A DNA stretch of 22,962 nucleotides from an uncultured Chloroflexota bacterium (GCA_903928275.1 CAIYQJ010000311.1:1-22962), one strand, 5' to 3'. Counted from the stretch's first letter, positions 13,943-21,541 are shown. Notes: generated by a model from the sequence alone, not told the origin. Made by a program: numbers and translations.

Positions 13943-15171
13943 CGGGCCGCGCCCGCGCGGGCCGCGGAGTCCGGGGCGGAACGAGGCTCGCCCATCACCC
14001 GCGCGATCCACGCGTCCGGGTCCTCGATCTCGCCATCGAGAGGCAGGGTCTCCGGTCCCTCCCAGACCCGCCGGATCGCGTCCGGTCCGCCGCGCTCGAG
14101 GATCGCCGCGACGAAGAGCTCGCCGCGACGGTACTGCTCCATCTTCATGTCCAGGCCGGTGATCCGCATGAGGGCACGCTCCAGGCCGCTCCGGCGCTCG
14201 CGTCGCCTGTGGAACTTCTCGGAGATCTCCGCGTGGCCCGGCACGATCTCCCGGCCGACCTCGTCCATCACGTGGTCGCTGAACCCCTCGAGGAGGCTCA
14301 TGATCGCCTGAGTCTCCCGGAGCATGAGCCGCTGCTCCTCGGTGAGGAGGGCCTCGATCCAGTGACGGCCGCTGCGACCTCCGCGGATCGACCCGGCCAG
14401 GCCCCGCATGACATCGCGGCTCATGCCCCGGACGTCGCGCGAGAACGCGGCGAGCTGGGCCTCGAGCCGTTCGGCCAGGTACCGGCGGAGCCACGGGTGC
14501 GCCTCGAACTCGAACGCGTGCGTGGCCTCGTGCAGCGCGATCCACGCCCGGAACGCGTCGAGATCCACCTCGAGGCTCTTGGCCGTCAGTCGGACGTTCT
14601 CCTCGACGAACAGCAGTCGACCGGGCTCCTCGTCTTCGGCGGCGAGCAGCGCGATGTCGTACTGCCCGAGGACCCGCTGGCCCATGAAGCCGAGCATGAG
14701 GCCGAGCTGCCGGGTGGTCGCCCACCGGTTGGCGGCCGCCAGCGTCGCGCGGGTCCCCCCGACGCCGGGCGGCAGGATCTGGGCGATGATGTCGCCCTCG
14801 ACGCGGGCGAAGAGTCGCGCGAGGACGCGGACGTTCGCCCGCGCCCAGCCCGCCCGGTCGATCGCTGCGGCCCGCTCCACGACGCCCGGCAGCGCCACGC
14901 CCAGGTGCGCCTCGAGCGCGGGCGCCACCCGTCGCATCGCGGCGGCGTACGCGGCATCGGATGCCGCGATGTCGGCCGCCGGCAGCGCTCCCCGTGCACG
15001 ACGGAGGCGATCCTCGGCGATGCTCCCGACGGTCGGCCAGTCGACCAGCCCCATGCGAGCGGAGCGCTCGGCGCGGCGGCCGGCGGCGACCGCGACGCCC
15101 ACGGCCGCGACCCCGATCGCCACGCCGACGCCGAACAGGCGTCCCGCCGGGCGCCGCGGTGCCCCGGTCAT
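13939..15171 (-). CDS. Zincin-like membrane-anchored metalloprotease family protein (PF10103 type)
   Basis: 410 residues. One N-terminal membrane helix (about 12-31) is followed by a mostly helical domain with zinc-binding HEATH (H214, E215, H218) in the context WIALHEATHAFEF, and a downstream EGFSDHVMDEVG segment likely to complete the site. The stretch QYDIALLAAEDEEPGRLLFVEENV is typical of the family annotated as zinc-dependent metalloprotease or coenzyme F420 biosynthesis-associated protein, found in Actinomycetota and Chloroflexota. Proteolysis has not been established for most members and the F420 link comes from co-occurrence. The ATG overlaps the murI stop codon (ATGA, 15168-15171) and the stop overlaps the dehydrogenase start (GTGA), so all three are probably translated together. 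Confidence 0.87.
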   Translation of the reverse strand: MTGAPRRPAGRLFGVGVAIGVAAVGVAVAAGRRAERSARMGLVDWPTVGSIAEDRLRRARGALPAADIAASDAAYAAAMRRVAPALEAHLGVALPGVVERAAAIDRAGWARANVRVLARLFARVEGDIIAQILPPGVGGTRATLAAANRWATTRQLGLMLGFMGQRVLGQYDIALLAAEDEEPGRLLFVEENVRLTAKSLEVDLDAFRAWIALHEATHAFEFEAHPWLRRYLAERLEAQLAAFSRDVRGMSRDVMRGLAGSIRGGRSGRHWIEALLTEEQRLMLRETQAIMSLLEGFSDHVMDEVGREIVPGHAEISEKFHRRRERRSGLERALMRITGLDMKMEQYRRGELFVAAILERGGPDAIRRVWEGPETLPLDGEIEDPDAWIARVMGEPRSAPDSAARAGAAR

Positions 15172-16085
15172 GCGCCGGCCCCCACGGCGACGGCCTCGAC
15201 GTCCGGGAACGCGTCGCCGAAGAGCAGTGCCGCGAGCTCGTGGAACGCCGCCACGTCCCCGGTCGTGAGCTGGACGTGGCTCGCGCGCGCGGCGCGCTCG
15301 GCCGGCGGCTCGTGGCCCGCGCGTCCGGCGTCAGCCGCCGTACCGCGCGTGGTGCCCGGCGCCTCCAGGGCGTTGATGGAGAGGAGCTCCGCGAGGGCCG
15401 AGGCGGTGGCCGTCGCCGAATCCACGATCGCGACCGACTCCCCCACCGCGGCCTGGATGAGGTCGCGCAGCAGGGGGTAGTGGGTGCACCCGAGGAGCAG
15501 CGTGTCGATCCGCGCCTCCGGCGGGAGCGGGTGGATGAACTCGCCGTCGGATGCGCGCCTGCCGACGAGCGGCGCGAGCCCGTCGGCGACGGCGGCTTCC
15601 GCTTCCGGGCCGGACAGGATCCCCTTCTCGACGAGCGGCACGAGCGCCGGCGTGGCGTGCTCGCACACCTCCACCGCGGGGTTCTCGTCCTTGATCGCGT
15701 TGAAATACGCCCGCGACCGGACCGTCGCGGTCGTCGCGATCACGCCCACGCGGCGGTTCCGCGTGGCGAGGGCGGCGGAGACCGCGCCCGGCCGGACGAC
15801 GCCGAGGATCGGGAGGTCGTACCGGCGCCGCAGGTCCGACAGCGCCACGGATGAGGCCGTGTTGCAGGCGACGACGATGGCCTTCACGTCGCGCGCGGCG
15901 AGGACGTCGAGGCACTCGGCCGAGAACCGCCGCACCTCGTCGTCGGGTCGCGGACCGTACGGCGTGCGCGCGTTGTCGCCGAGGTACACGGTCGACTCGT
16001 GCGGCAGGCGGCGCAGGATCTCGCGCAGGACCGTGAGGCCGCCCACGCCGGAGTCGAAGACGCCGATCGGCCGCGGGTCGGACAT
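15168..16085 (-). CDS. murI: Glutamate racemase
   Basis: 305 residues. Converts L-glutamate to D-glutamate for peptidoglycan stem peptides, in the cytoplasm. Both catalytic cysteines are in their signatures: C74 in VACNTAS and C200 in LGCTHYPLL; the N-terminal GVFDSGVGGLTV has the conserved aspartate D11 and serine, and YLGDNARTPYG is also typical. It is somewhat longer than the usual 260-280 residues because of an Ala/Gly-rich insertion near residues 245-270 (GTTRGTAADAGRAGHEPPAE). The gene begins 2 nt after the stop of the CpaE-like gene and overlaps the zincin-like gene by 4 nt. Identification is secure. Confidence 0.97.
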   Translation of the reverse strand: MSDPRPIGVFDSGVGGLTVLREILRRLPHESTVYLGDNARTPYGPRPDDEVRRFSAECLDVLAARDVKAIVVACNTASSVALSDLRRRYDLPILGVVRPGAVSAALATRNRRVGVIATTATVRSRAYFNAIKDENPAVEVCEHATPALVPLVEKGILSGPEAEAAVADGLAPLVGRRASDGEFIHPLPPEARIDTLLLGCTHYPLLRDLIQAAVGESVAIVDSATATASALAELLSINALEAPGTTRGTAADAGRAGHEPPAERAARASHVQLTTGDVAAFHELAALLFGDAFPDVEAVAVGAGA

Positions 16086-16087
16086 CG

Positions 16088-17233
16088 TCAGCCGTGCCCG
16101 ACGACCGCGAGGGACCGCTGGTCCGTCAGCAGGGCGCTCGCGATGGCGTCCACGTCCTTGCTCACCTGCGAATCCGGGCTCGTCAGGACGAACGGGACCC
16201 CGTCGTTGTTCGACGCGACGACGAGCCGGCCGTCGGAGATGATCCCGAAGTCGGGCTTCCGGCCGATCGCCGATTCGAGCTGGTCGACGGGGAGCCCGCC
16301 GGCGGAGTCCGCGCGGTTCACGACGTAGCGGATCTTGTCGTCCGGATAGCCGATCGTGCGGAACGCCTCCGCGACCGCGGCCGTGTTGCGCAGCGTGGTG
16401 GAGTCGTACGTCACGATCGACAGGATGGTGTCGGAGGCGTCGAGGAACGCGAGCGACACGTCCGAGATCGTGGTCGGAAGGTCCACGACCACGACCCGGT
16501 AGGCCTGGCGGAGCATCGCCATCGCCTTGTCGACGTCCCGCGTCATCACCATCTCCGCCATCTCCACGCGCGGCGGCGCGAGGAGGATGTCGATCCCCGA
16601 CGGGTCACGCCAGAGGACGTCCGTGAGGTCCGCCGATGCGACGCGGTCGGTTGGGAGGTCGACGATGGACGGCGCATCGAGCGGGACCTTCAGCAGTGAC
16701 CGCAGGTCGCCGAACTGCAGGCACCCGTCGACGAGTGCCGTACGAGGGCCCCGGCGCGCGATCGCGACCGCGAGGTTGAACGCGATCGTGGTCTTGCCCA
16801 CGCCGCCCTTCGGGGCGTACACCGCGACCATCCGGGTCTGGATCTCGCCCCGAGCCTCTGCGCGGAGGGCGAAGGCCGCCTGGACCACGTTGATGAGGTC
16901 GAAGCCGCTGAACGGCATCGAGAGCACCTGGTGGATCCCGCGCTCCGGCGAGCGGATCACCGGGTGCTGCGGCACCGTCAACGCGACGATGGGGACACCG
17001 AGAGATGAGCCCCGGAACTCGTCGATGAGCGCGGGTCCCTTGACCTTGCCCTGCAGGAGCATGTCCACCATCACGACGTCGGGCCGGAGGCGCTCCGCCT
17101 CCGCGAGCGCGTGCGTCCCATCCGCCAGGACGTCGATGAGCTTGATCTGCGCCTGTGGATCCAGCAGTTGCCGGATGTACTGGGCGACCTGCGGGACGTC
17201 CTCGATGATCAGGAGTCGGATCTGCGCGGGCAT
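16088..17233 (-). CDS. CpaE/TadZ-like protein: receiver-like domain plus ParA/MinD-type ATPase
   Basis: 381 residues. Residues 1-125 form a response-regulator receiver fold with acidic pair E11/D12 and candidate phosphoacceptor D57 (VVMVDMLL), but the conserved lysine before the last strand is replaced: the sequence is LSMPF, with M106 where K is expected, so classical phosphorylation signalling may be lost. Residues about 133-381 are a MinD/ParA-type ATPase with deviant Walker A KGGVGKTT (142-149) and VVVDLPTTISDVSLAFLD as the Walker B region. This arrangement is that of CpaE/TadZ, which localises Flp/Tad pilus assembly at poles. No Tad secretion gene is in the window; instead it leads an operon with murI 2 nt downstream. 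A near-leaderless extended -10 promoter precedes it. Family is firm, role is open. Confidence 0.88.
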   Translation of the reverse strand: MPAQIRLLIIEDVPQVAQYIRQLLDPQAQIKLIDVLADGTHALAEAERLRPDVVMVDMLLQGKVKGPALIDEFRGSSLGVPIVALTVPQHPVIRSPERGIHQVLSMPFSGFDLINVVQAAFALRAEARGEIQTRMVAVYAPKGGVGKTTIAFNLAVAIARRGPRTALVDGCLQFGDLRSLLKVPLDAPSIVDLPTDRVASADLTDVLWRDPSGIDILLAPPRVEMAEMVMTRDVDKAMAMLRQAYRVVVVDLPTTISDVSLAFLDASDTILSIVTYDSTTLRNTAAVAEAFRTIGYPDDKIRYVVNRADSAGGLPVDQLESAIGRKPDFGIISDGRLVVASNNDGVPFVLTSPDSQVSKDVDAIASALLTDQRSLAVVGHG

Positions 17234-17242
17234 ACGCCCGCG

Positions 17243-17251
17243 AGTCTACCA
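17243..17251 (-). promoter_or_regulatory. Extended -10 promoter for the cpaE-murI operon, near-leaderless
   Basis: TGG-TAGACT on the minus strand matches an extended -10. Nine nt (CGCGGGCGT) separate it from the ATG at 17233, predicting a leader of 0-3 nt. There is no ribosome binding site, in keeping with leaderless translation. Confidence 0.5.
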
Positions 17252-17309
17252 AGCGCGCGGGCCGGGGCCGGGCCGGGCGCGCCACGGAGATGCGACGTCG
17301 GCTGTCCGG

Positions 17310-17325
17310 GCCGGCTCAGGCCGGC
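17310..17325. terminator. Hairpin across the methyltransferase stop codon
   Basis: GCCGGC-TCAG-GCCGGC: two copies of a self-complementary hexamer make a 6-bp stem with the TGA (minus strand) in the 4-nt loop. It may end transcription of the ureohydrolase operon before the cpaE promoter. No T-run, so weak. Confidence 0.3.
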
Positions 17326-18110
17326 AGGAGGCGAGGGCGCGTCGCGACGAGGACGATGCGATCCGCGCCCGGCTCCAGGGGACCGAGGTCGTAATCCCCC
17401 GCGAGCATCTCGACCGCGAGGCCGGCGCCCTCGACCAGGTCGACGAGGGTCGGCGCGTCGACGAGCGCCAGCCGGTCCTCGCGGATCCAGCGCGCCGGCG
17501 CCTCGCCCGGCATCCCCTCCTCGAACACGGTCGTGAGGTCGACGGCGGCGGCTGCCGCATCATGTCGTGCGCTCATCGTCTTGGTGACGACGCGGCCCGA
17601 CCCGTCGGTGCGCGTCCATTCGAGCGTGAGCTGCCCTTCGCAGCGGGCCAGGCCCGCCGCGTCCGGGAGCCACAGGTCCACGACCGCGAGGCCGTCGGGC
17701 GCGAGGTGCACGGCGAGCGTCTCGATGGCACGGCGCTGCGCCGCGCGATCGGGCAGGAGCATGAGCGACCCAAGCGCGATGAACGCGAGCCGGAACCGCG
17801 GGCCCCCGTCGTCGCGGAACTCCGCCACGTCCGCCCTCACCAGCGAGAGAGCGCGGCCGGCCACCCGCCCGGCCACCGCCGCGGCGACCCGGGCGCGCGC
17901 GAGCATGGCCTCGTCCGCGTCGACCGCCACGACGGTGTGGCCGGCCGCGGCCAGCGGCACGGCGAGACGGCCCGACCCGGCCATGAGCTCGAGGATGGGG
18001 CCACCCGTGCGCGTGGCGAGCGCGCGGTACAGGTCGAGGTCGCCGGGGTCGTCGGCGAGATCCAGGTCGTACAGGCGCGCGAGGGCCGCGGCCCGCCTCT
18101 CCGTCTTCAT
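17316..18110 (-). CDS. Class I SAM-dependent methyltransferase
   Basis: 264 residues from the ATG at 18110, chosen over an upstream in-frame start at 18149 that would overlap the ureohydrolase gene by 29 bp and add a Gly/Ser stretch. The Rossmann SAM site is ILELMAGSGRLAVPLA (motif I, 39-54) with the acidic ribose-binding D64 in VVAVDADEAML, then ADVAEF and the motif III-like region PDGLAVVDLWLP. The pattern matches small-molecule methyltransferases of the UbiE/UbiG-like type; the acceptor is unknown. It lies 10 nt downstream of the ureohydrolase gene on the same strand, so it is probably co-transcribed. Whether it acts on the same guanidino or amine compounds is speculation. Confidence 0.85.
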   Translation of the reverse strand: MKTERRAAALARLYDLDLADDPGDLDLYRALATRTGGPILELMAGSGRLAVPLAAAGHTVVAVDADEAMLARARVAAAVAGRVAGRALSLVRADVAEFRDDGGPRFRLAFIALGSLMLLPDRAAQRRAIETLAVHLAPDGLAVVDLWLPDAAGLARCEGQLTLEWTRTDGSGRVVTKTMSARHDAAAAAVDLTTVFEEGMPGEAPARWIREDRLALVDAPTLVDLVEGAGLAVEMLAGDYDLGPLEPGADRIVLVATRPRLLPA

Positions 18111-18120
18111 CGTCGCCGCG

Positions 18121-19176
18121 CTACCGCGGCTCGAACCGGATCCGGGCACCGGCCCGCTTCTTCACGGCGAGCGCGGAGATCGCCTCGAGGACGCAACGGT
18201 TCGCCGCCGCCGCCGTCACCTCGGCGTGGTCGAACGGCGGGGACACCTCCACCACGTCCATGCCCGCGAGGTCCACCGCGCCCACGATGCGCCGGATCGC
18301 CCGGAGGACCTCGCGGGTGAGCATCCCACCGGGCTCGGGCGTGCCCGTCCCGGGGGCCATCCCGGGGTCGATGACGTCGATGTCGATCGAGAGGTAGACG
18401 GCATCGGCACCGTCGAGCGCCTCGGCGATGGCGTCGTCGATGACCGCCTCCGCACCTCGCTCCTCGATCTCCCGCATGAGGTGCCAGCGCATCCCCTGGG
18501 CGCGCATCCAGTCGAAGACGTCGACCGGCGGCCAGTATCCCCGCAGCCCCACCTGCACGAAGTTGCGCCCGGCGACGGCGCCCGACTCGATGAGCCGGCG
18601 CATGGGGGTGCCATGGCTGGCGAGCACGCCCCACAGGTCGGGCCCGGTGTCCGCGTGCGCGTCGAAGTGGACGATCCCGATGCTGCGCGGATGCCGCACC
18701 TCGGCGATGGCGGAGGCCGACGGCCACGTGATCGAATGGTCCCCGCCGAGGATGATCGGGATGGCGCCGGTCGCGGCGATGTCGCGCACCGCGCGGTGGA
18801 TGAGGGCGTGCCCACGCTGGGTCCAGCTCGGCACGATGTTCGCGTCCCCGGCGTCGACGACCGTGAGCACCTCGAACGGCTCCACGTCCAGCTGGAGCGA
18901 GTTGAGCGAACCGGACGCGCTCTGGGCCTCGCGGATCGCGCGCGGCCCGAACCGTGCGCCAGGCCGATGGGACGTGCCGTCGTCGAACGGCGCGCCCACG
19001 ACCGCGACATCGACGCCGAGACGGCGGATCTCGTCCGGATCCGTCACCCACGGCAGGCTCCCGAACGTCGTGGGGCCCACGTACGTCGGCAGGTCGTAGT
19101 CGGAGAAGACCTCCCAGTCGCGGTCCCATCCGGCAAGCCGGGCGTAGTCGGGTGGTCCAGAGCCTTCGGCGATCAC
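18121..19176 (-). CDS. Agmatinase-family ureohydrolase
   Basis: 351 residues. A binuclear manganese-type (or nickel-type) ureohydrolase that splits a guanidino group to urea plus an amine. All metal ligands are visible: H147 in GGDHSIT, D172/H174/D176 in HFDAHADTG, and D265/D267 in SIDIDVIDPGMAPGTG, followed by the family's TPEPGG loop. The start is GTG 19176, supported by GGAGG 8 nt upstream and a GTGA overlap with the membrane protein gene before it. Compared with short agmatinases it has about 50 extra N-terminal residues (YVGPTTFGSLPW), as seen in wider members of the family such as guanidinobutyrase, guanidinopropionase and guanidine hydrolase. Substrate cannot be decided here, so speB is not used as the symbol. 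Confidence 0.88.
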   Translation of the reverse strand: MIAEGSGPPDYARLAGWDRDWEVFSDYDLPTYVGPTTFGSLPWVTDPDEIRRLGVDVAVVGAPFDDGTSHRPGARFGPRAIREAQSASGSLNSLQLDVEPFEVLTVVDAGDANIVPSWTQRGHALIHRAVRDIAATGAIPIILGGDHSITWPSASAIAEVRHPRSIGIVHFDAHADTGPDLWGVLASHGTPMRRLIESGAVAGRNFVQVGLRGYWPPVDVFDWMRAQGMRWHLMREIEERGAEAVIDDAIAEALDGADAVYLSIDIDVIDPGMAPGTGTPEPGGMLTREVLRAIRRIVGAVDLAGMDVVEVSPPFDHAEVTAAAANRCVLEAISALAVKKRAGARIRFEPR

Positions 19177-19616
19177 GGCGTCCCCCTCCGGGTGTCGTCG
19201 GCGTCCATGCGCTCCAGCGAGCGCAGGACGAACGCGTCGAGGACGCGCCTGCGCAGGAGATATGCGATCACGACGACCCCGATCACGATGGAGGCGAGAC
19301 CCTGGAGCCCGATCCCGGTCACGCCGACGAGCAGGATCTGCGCGAGGCCGACGACGACGTTGAGTGCCTGGAGCGCCACGCCGAGGTTCCATGCCCAGCC
19401 GTGAAGCGTCCAGAAGCCCCACGCGACGACGACCTGCGCGGCCGCGAGTCCGACGTACGCCGCGGTAACGAGGAGAGAGCCGGATCGCTCGGCGTCGGGC
19501 AGCGTGAGCCCTCCCGCGCCGAGGGCGATCGCCGCCCCGGCGAGCGACACGATCGCGCTCGCCGCGAGGAGGAGGGCGATGAGTCCGACGCCGAGCGGAC
19601 GCCGCGCCTCGCTCAC
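19173..19616 (-). CDS. Small four-helix membrane protein, function unknown
   Basis: 147 residues from the GTG at 19616, which has GGAGG 6 nt upstream; a longer open frame to 19724 lacks start signals and has a non-membrane, arginine-rich leader. Four hydrophobic helices lie at about 8-32, 47-68, 76-98 and 105-121, and the C-terminal 25 residues are charged (RRRVLDAFVLRSLERMDADD) and probably cytoplasmic. The segment AWGFWTLHGWAWNLGVALQ, with tryptophans flanking a short loop, is a recurring pattern in uncharacterised bacterial four-helix proteins. Its stop overlaps the ureohydrolase start by GTGA, so it is the first gene of that operon. A transport role for the hydrolase's substrate or product is only a guess. 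Confidence 0.75.
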   Translation of the reverse strand: MSEARRPLGVGLIALLLAASAIVSLAGAAIALGAGGLTLPDAERSGSLLVTAAYVGLAAAQVVVAWGFWTLHGWAWNLGVALQALNVVVGLAQILLVGVTGIGLQGLASIVIGVVVIAYLLRRRVLDAFVLRSLERMDADDTRRGTP

Positions 19617-19652
19617 CCGATACCTCCCGTACACGGCCCGGTGGACGTGGGC

Positions 19653-19658
19653 ATCATA
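19653..19658 (-). promoter_or_regulatory. Candidate -10 box for the membrane protein-ureohydrolase-methyltransferase operon
   Basis: TATGAT on the minus strand, 36 nt before the GTG at 19616, giving a leader of about 30 nt with the GGAGG site. The -35 region is not recognisable. Confidence 0.42.
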
Positions 19659-19698
19659 CGGCCGGGCCGTGGCCCCGCACGATGGCCCCGTCGTCCCG

Positions 19699-20910
19699 TC
19701 AGCCGCGACCCTCCGCGAGCCCACGGGCGGCCGCGGCCACGAGCGCCGGGTCGCGGAACAGCTCGTACGCGGTCTGCGCGATCACCGTCGCGGCGAGGAG
19801 CGTCGTCTCGTCTGCGCGCGGCGACGCCGCGGCCTGGCGGAACTCGATCGAGTGGCCCGGTGTGCCAGGGTCGCAGATCGCGAGGCAGGGGTGGATCGCC
19901 GGCACCACCCAGCTGACGTTGCCCATGTCCGAGCTGCCGAGGTTCGGATCGGGAGGCCCCGGATCCACGCCGTAGGCGCGCAGGTTGCGCTCGAAGACCT
20001 CGGCGAGGACGCGGCTGTCGTTCATCGTCGACGAGCCGCCCGAGAACACGGCCTCGCCGCTCGTGCCGGTCGCGAGCGCGGCGCCTTCCACGAGCGCGGC
20101 GAACCGCTCCCGCATCTCCGCGAAGTGGGCCTGGTCGACGGAGCGGATCATGAACCGCCCGACGGCGCGGTCGGGGATGATGTTCGCCGCGGTCCCGCCC
20201 TCCATGACGATGCCGTGGACGCGCGCGTCCGGGCGGAGCTGCTGGCGCCACAGTCCGATGGATCCGAAGAGCAGCACCAGCGCGTCGAGCGCGTTGCGGC
20301 CCATCCAGGGGTCCGACGCAGCGTGCGACGCGCGCCCGGTGAACGTGACCTCGATGTCCTCGCTCGCGAGCAGGTCGACCCTCACGTGGTCCTTGTCTGA
20401 CGGGTGGTAGAGCAGCGCGGCGTCCAGCCCGTCGAACAGGCCGTCATCGATCATGAGCTGCTTGCCCGAGCCGCGCTCCTCCGCGGGCGTCCCCAGGAAG
20501 ACGACCTCGCCGGGCAGGTCGTCGCGGACCGCGGCGAGCGCGATCGCCGCCCCGACGCCGGATGCGGCCATCGAGTTGTGCCCGCAGCCGTGGCCCAGCC
20601 CCGGCAGGGCGTCGTACTCGGCGAGGATCCCGATGCGCGGCGCGTCGCCTCCGAGCCCGCCGCGGAGGATGCCGCGGACGGCGGTCTCGAGGCTGCCGGC
20701 TGGGAGCTCGACCGCGTATCCGTGGCGCTCGATCGCGTCGGCCACCCACGCGGCGGCCCGCACCTCCTCGAACGCGGGCTCCGGGTTCTCGTGGATCCGG
20801 TGCGACAGCTCCAGGATCTCGGCGCGGTGTTCCTCCACGGCAGCGGCGATCCGCGCCTTCCCCGCGGCCCAGGGCTCGGCGGGGGTGGTGGTGGCGAGGG
20901 GATGCGGCAT
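19699..20910 (-). CDS. M20D-family metallopeptidase/amidohydrolase (AbgB/PM20D2-like)
   Basis: 403 residues from ATG 20910, with an excellent AGGAGG 5 nt upstream. Zinc-site signatures of family M20D are present: AEYDALPGLGHGCGHN (97-112) with C109 and H111, PAEERGSGK with E144/E145, and LYHPSD with H169; the dimerisation domain begins near EVTFTGRASHAA and the closing HSIEF supplies the last ligand. AEYDALPGLGH is shared by p-aminobenzoyl-glutamate hydrolase subunit B and the PM20D2 dipeptidases, so the likely reaction is hydrolysis of an N-acyl amino acid or a small dipeptide in the cytoplasm. No signal peptide. It forms its own unit 69 bp downstream of a small membrane protein gene. Exact substrate unknown. 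Confidence 0.9.
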   Translation of the reverse strand: MPHPLATTTPAEPWAAGKARIAAAVEEHRAEILELSHRIHENPEPAFEEVRAAAWVADAIERHGYAVELPAGSLETAVRGILRGGLGGDAPRIGILAEYDALPGLGHGCGHNSMAASGVGAAIALAAVRDDLPGEVVFLGTPAEERGSGKQLMIDDGLFDGLDAALLYHPSDKDHVRVDLLASEDIEVTFTGRASHAASDPWMGRNALDALVLLFGSIGLWRQQLRPDARVHGIVMEGGTAANIIPDRAVGRFMIRSVDQAHFAEMRERFAALVEGAALATGTSGEAVFSGGSSTMNDSRVLAEVFERNLRAYGVDPGPPDPNLGSSDMGNVSWVVPAIHPCLAICDPGTPGHSIEFRQAAASPRADETTLLAATVIAQTAYELFRDPALVAAAARGLAEGRG

Positions 20911-20979
20911 GGGACCTCCTCTCCCGGCGTCGACGAGGCGACCCGGGACGCGGACGACATCCTTGCGGCGAGTCCGCCG

Positions 20980-21354
20980 TCAACGCTCCACGGTGAGCGT
21001 GATCTCGGCGAACGCGACGATGACGACGACGAAGACGGCGATCGGCAGGCTCAAGACCCCCTGGATGCGGAACGCGACGAGCAGGCCCACGAGAAGACCC
21101 ACCCAGCCGCCGCGGCGCAGCGCGCGCGCCCAGTCGCCGCGGTACGCGATCCGGCGGTGGCGCGCGTAGGCCACGAGCCAGGCGAGCGGCGCCACGGTGA
21201 GTCCCGATGCGAGGCCCATCAGCGCAGCGCCCCCGAAGCCGGCCACCGGATCGGCGATGGGATCCTGCGTGAGGATGACGACGGCAACGGCGACCCACGC
21301 CGCCGCGGCCGCGGCGAGCAGGCCGATGTTCGCGAGTCGATCACGGCGCTCCAT
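20980..21354 (-). CDS. Small membrane protein, function unknown
   Basis: 124 residues. Hydrophobic stretches at about 8-28, 40-62, 84-95 and 100-121 suggest three or four membrane helices, with a basic loop RHRRIAYRGDWARALRR (66-81) between the second and third, presumably cytoplasmic. I recognise no family. The ATG at 21354 has no ribosome binding site but lies 9 nt after TAGACT, the same layout as at the cpaE-like gene, which supports both the start and the reality of the gene. The M20D gene follows 69 bp downstream on the same strand and may be partly co-transcribed, although it has its own strong ribosome binding site. Confidence 0.68.
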   Translation of the reverse strand: MERRDRLANIGLLAAAAAAWVAVAVVILTQDPIADPVAGFGGAALMGLASGLTVAPLAWLVAYARHRRIAYRGDWARALRRGGWVGLLVGLLVAFRIQGVLSLPIAVFVVVIVAFAEITLTVER

Positions 21355-21363
21355 CCACGGGCG

Positions 21364-21369
21364 AGTCTA
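21364..21369 (-). promoter_or_regulatory. Candidate near-leaderless promoter (-10 box) for the small membrane protein
   Basis: TAGACT on the minus strand followed by 9 nt (CGCCCGTGG) and the ATG at 21354. Identical hexamer and distance to the cpaE-like gene; the three nt after the box (CGC) also match. No clear -35. Confidence 0.42.
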
Positions 21370-21413
21370 GGGGGCGGCGCGCAGCTGCGGGGCATCGCTG
21401 CAGTCCGGCGCGC

Positions 21414-21449
21414 GGCCGGTGGCGGCCGGTGCGGGCCGGTTGCGGCCGG
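21414..21449 (+). repeat. Four GGCCGG motifs spaced exactly 10 bp
   Basis: GGCCGG begins at 21414, 21424, 21434 and 21444. The surrounding 10-mers are GCGGCCGGTG-like with small changes. It lies about 165-200 bp upstream of the BMP gene, in the 262-bp divergent intergenic region. Could be an operator array, a slippage product, or chance in GC-rich DNA. Confidence 0.7.
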
Positions 21450-21535
21450 CAGGTGCCGACAGGAACCATGCGACGCCCCCAGCCGGGTGATCCGGGGGCT
21501 GCGCCGGCGGGCCCATGGAGCGGGTCGCGACGGGC

Positions 21536-21541
21536 TATCTT
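21536..21541 (+). promoter_or_regulatory. Candidate -10 box for the BMP-family gene
   Basis: TATCTT, about 75 nt upstream of the ATG at 21617, is the only AT-rich hexamer of this type in the intergenic region. No matching -35. The leader would be about 68 nt. Confidence 0.3.

Noticed and set aside
20980..21010. TTGACG on the minus strand as the -35 box of an M20D promoter
   Set aside because: The matching -10 position reads ATGTCG or TGTCGT, far from consensus, and the box overlaps the upstream stop codon.
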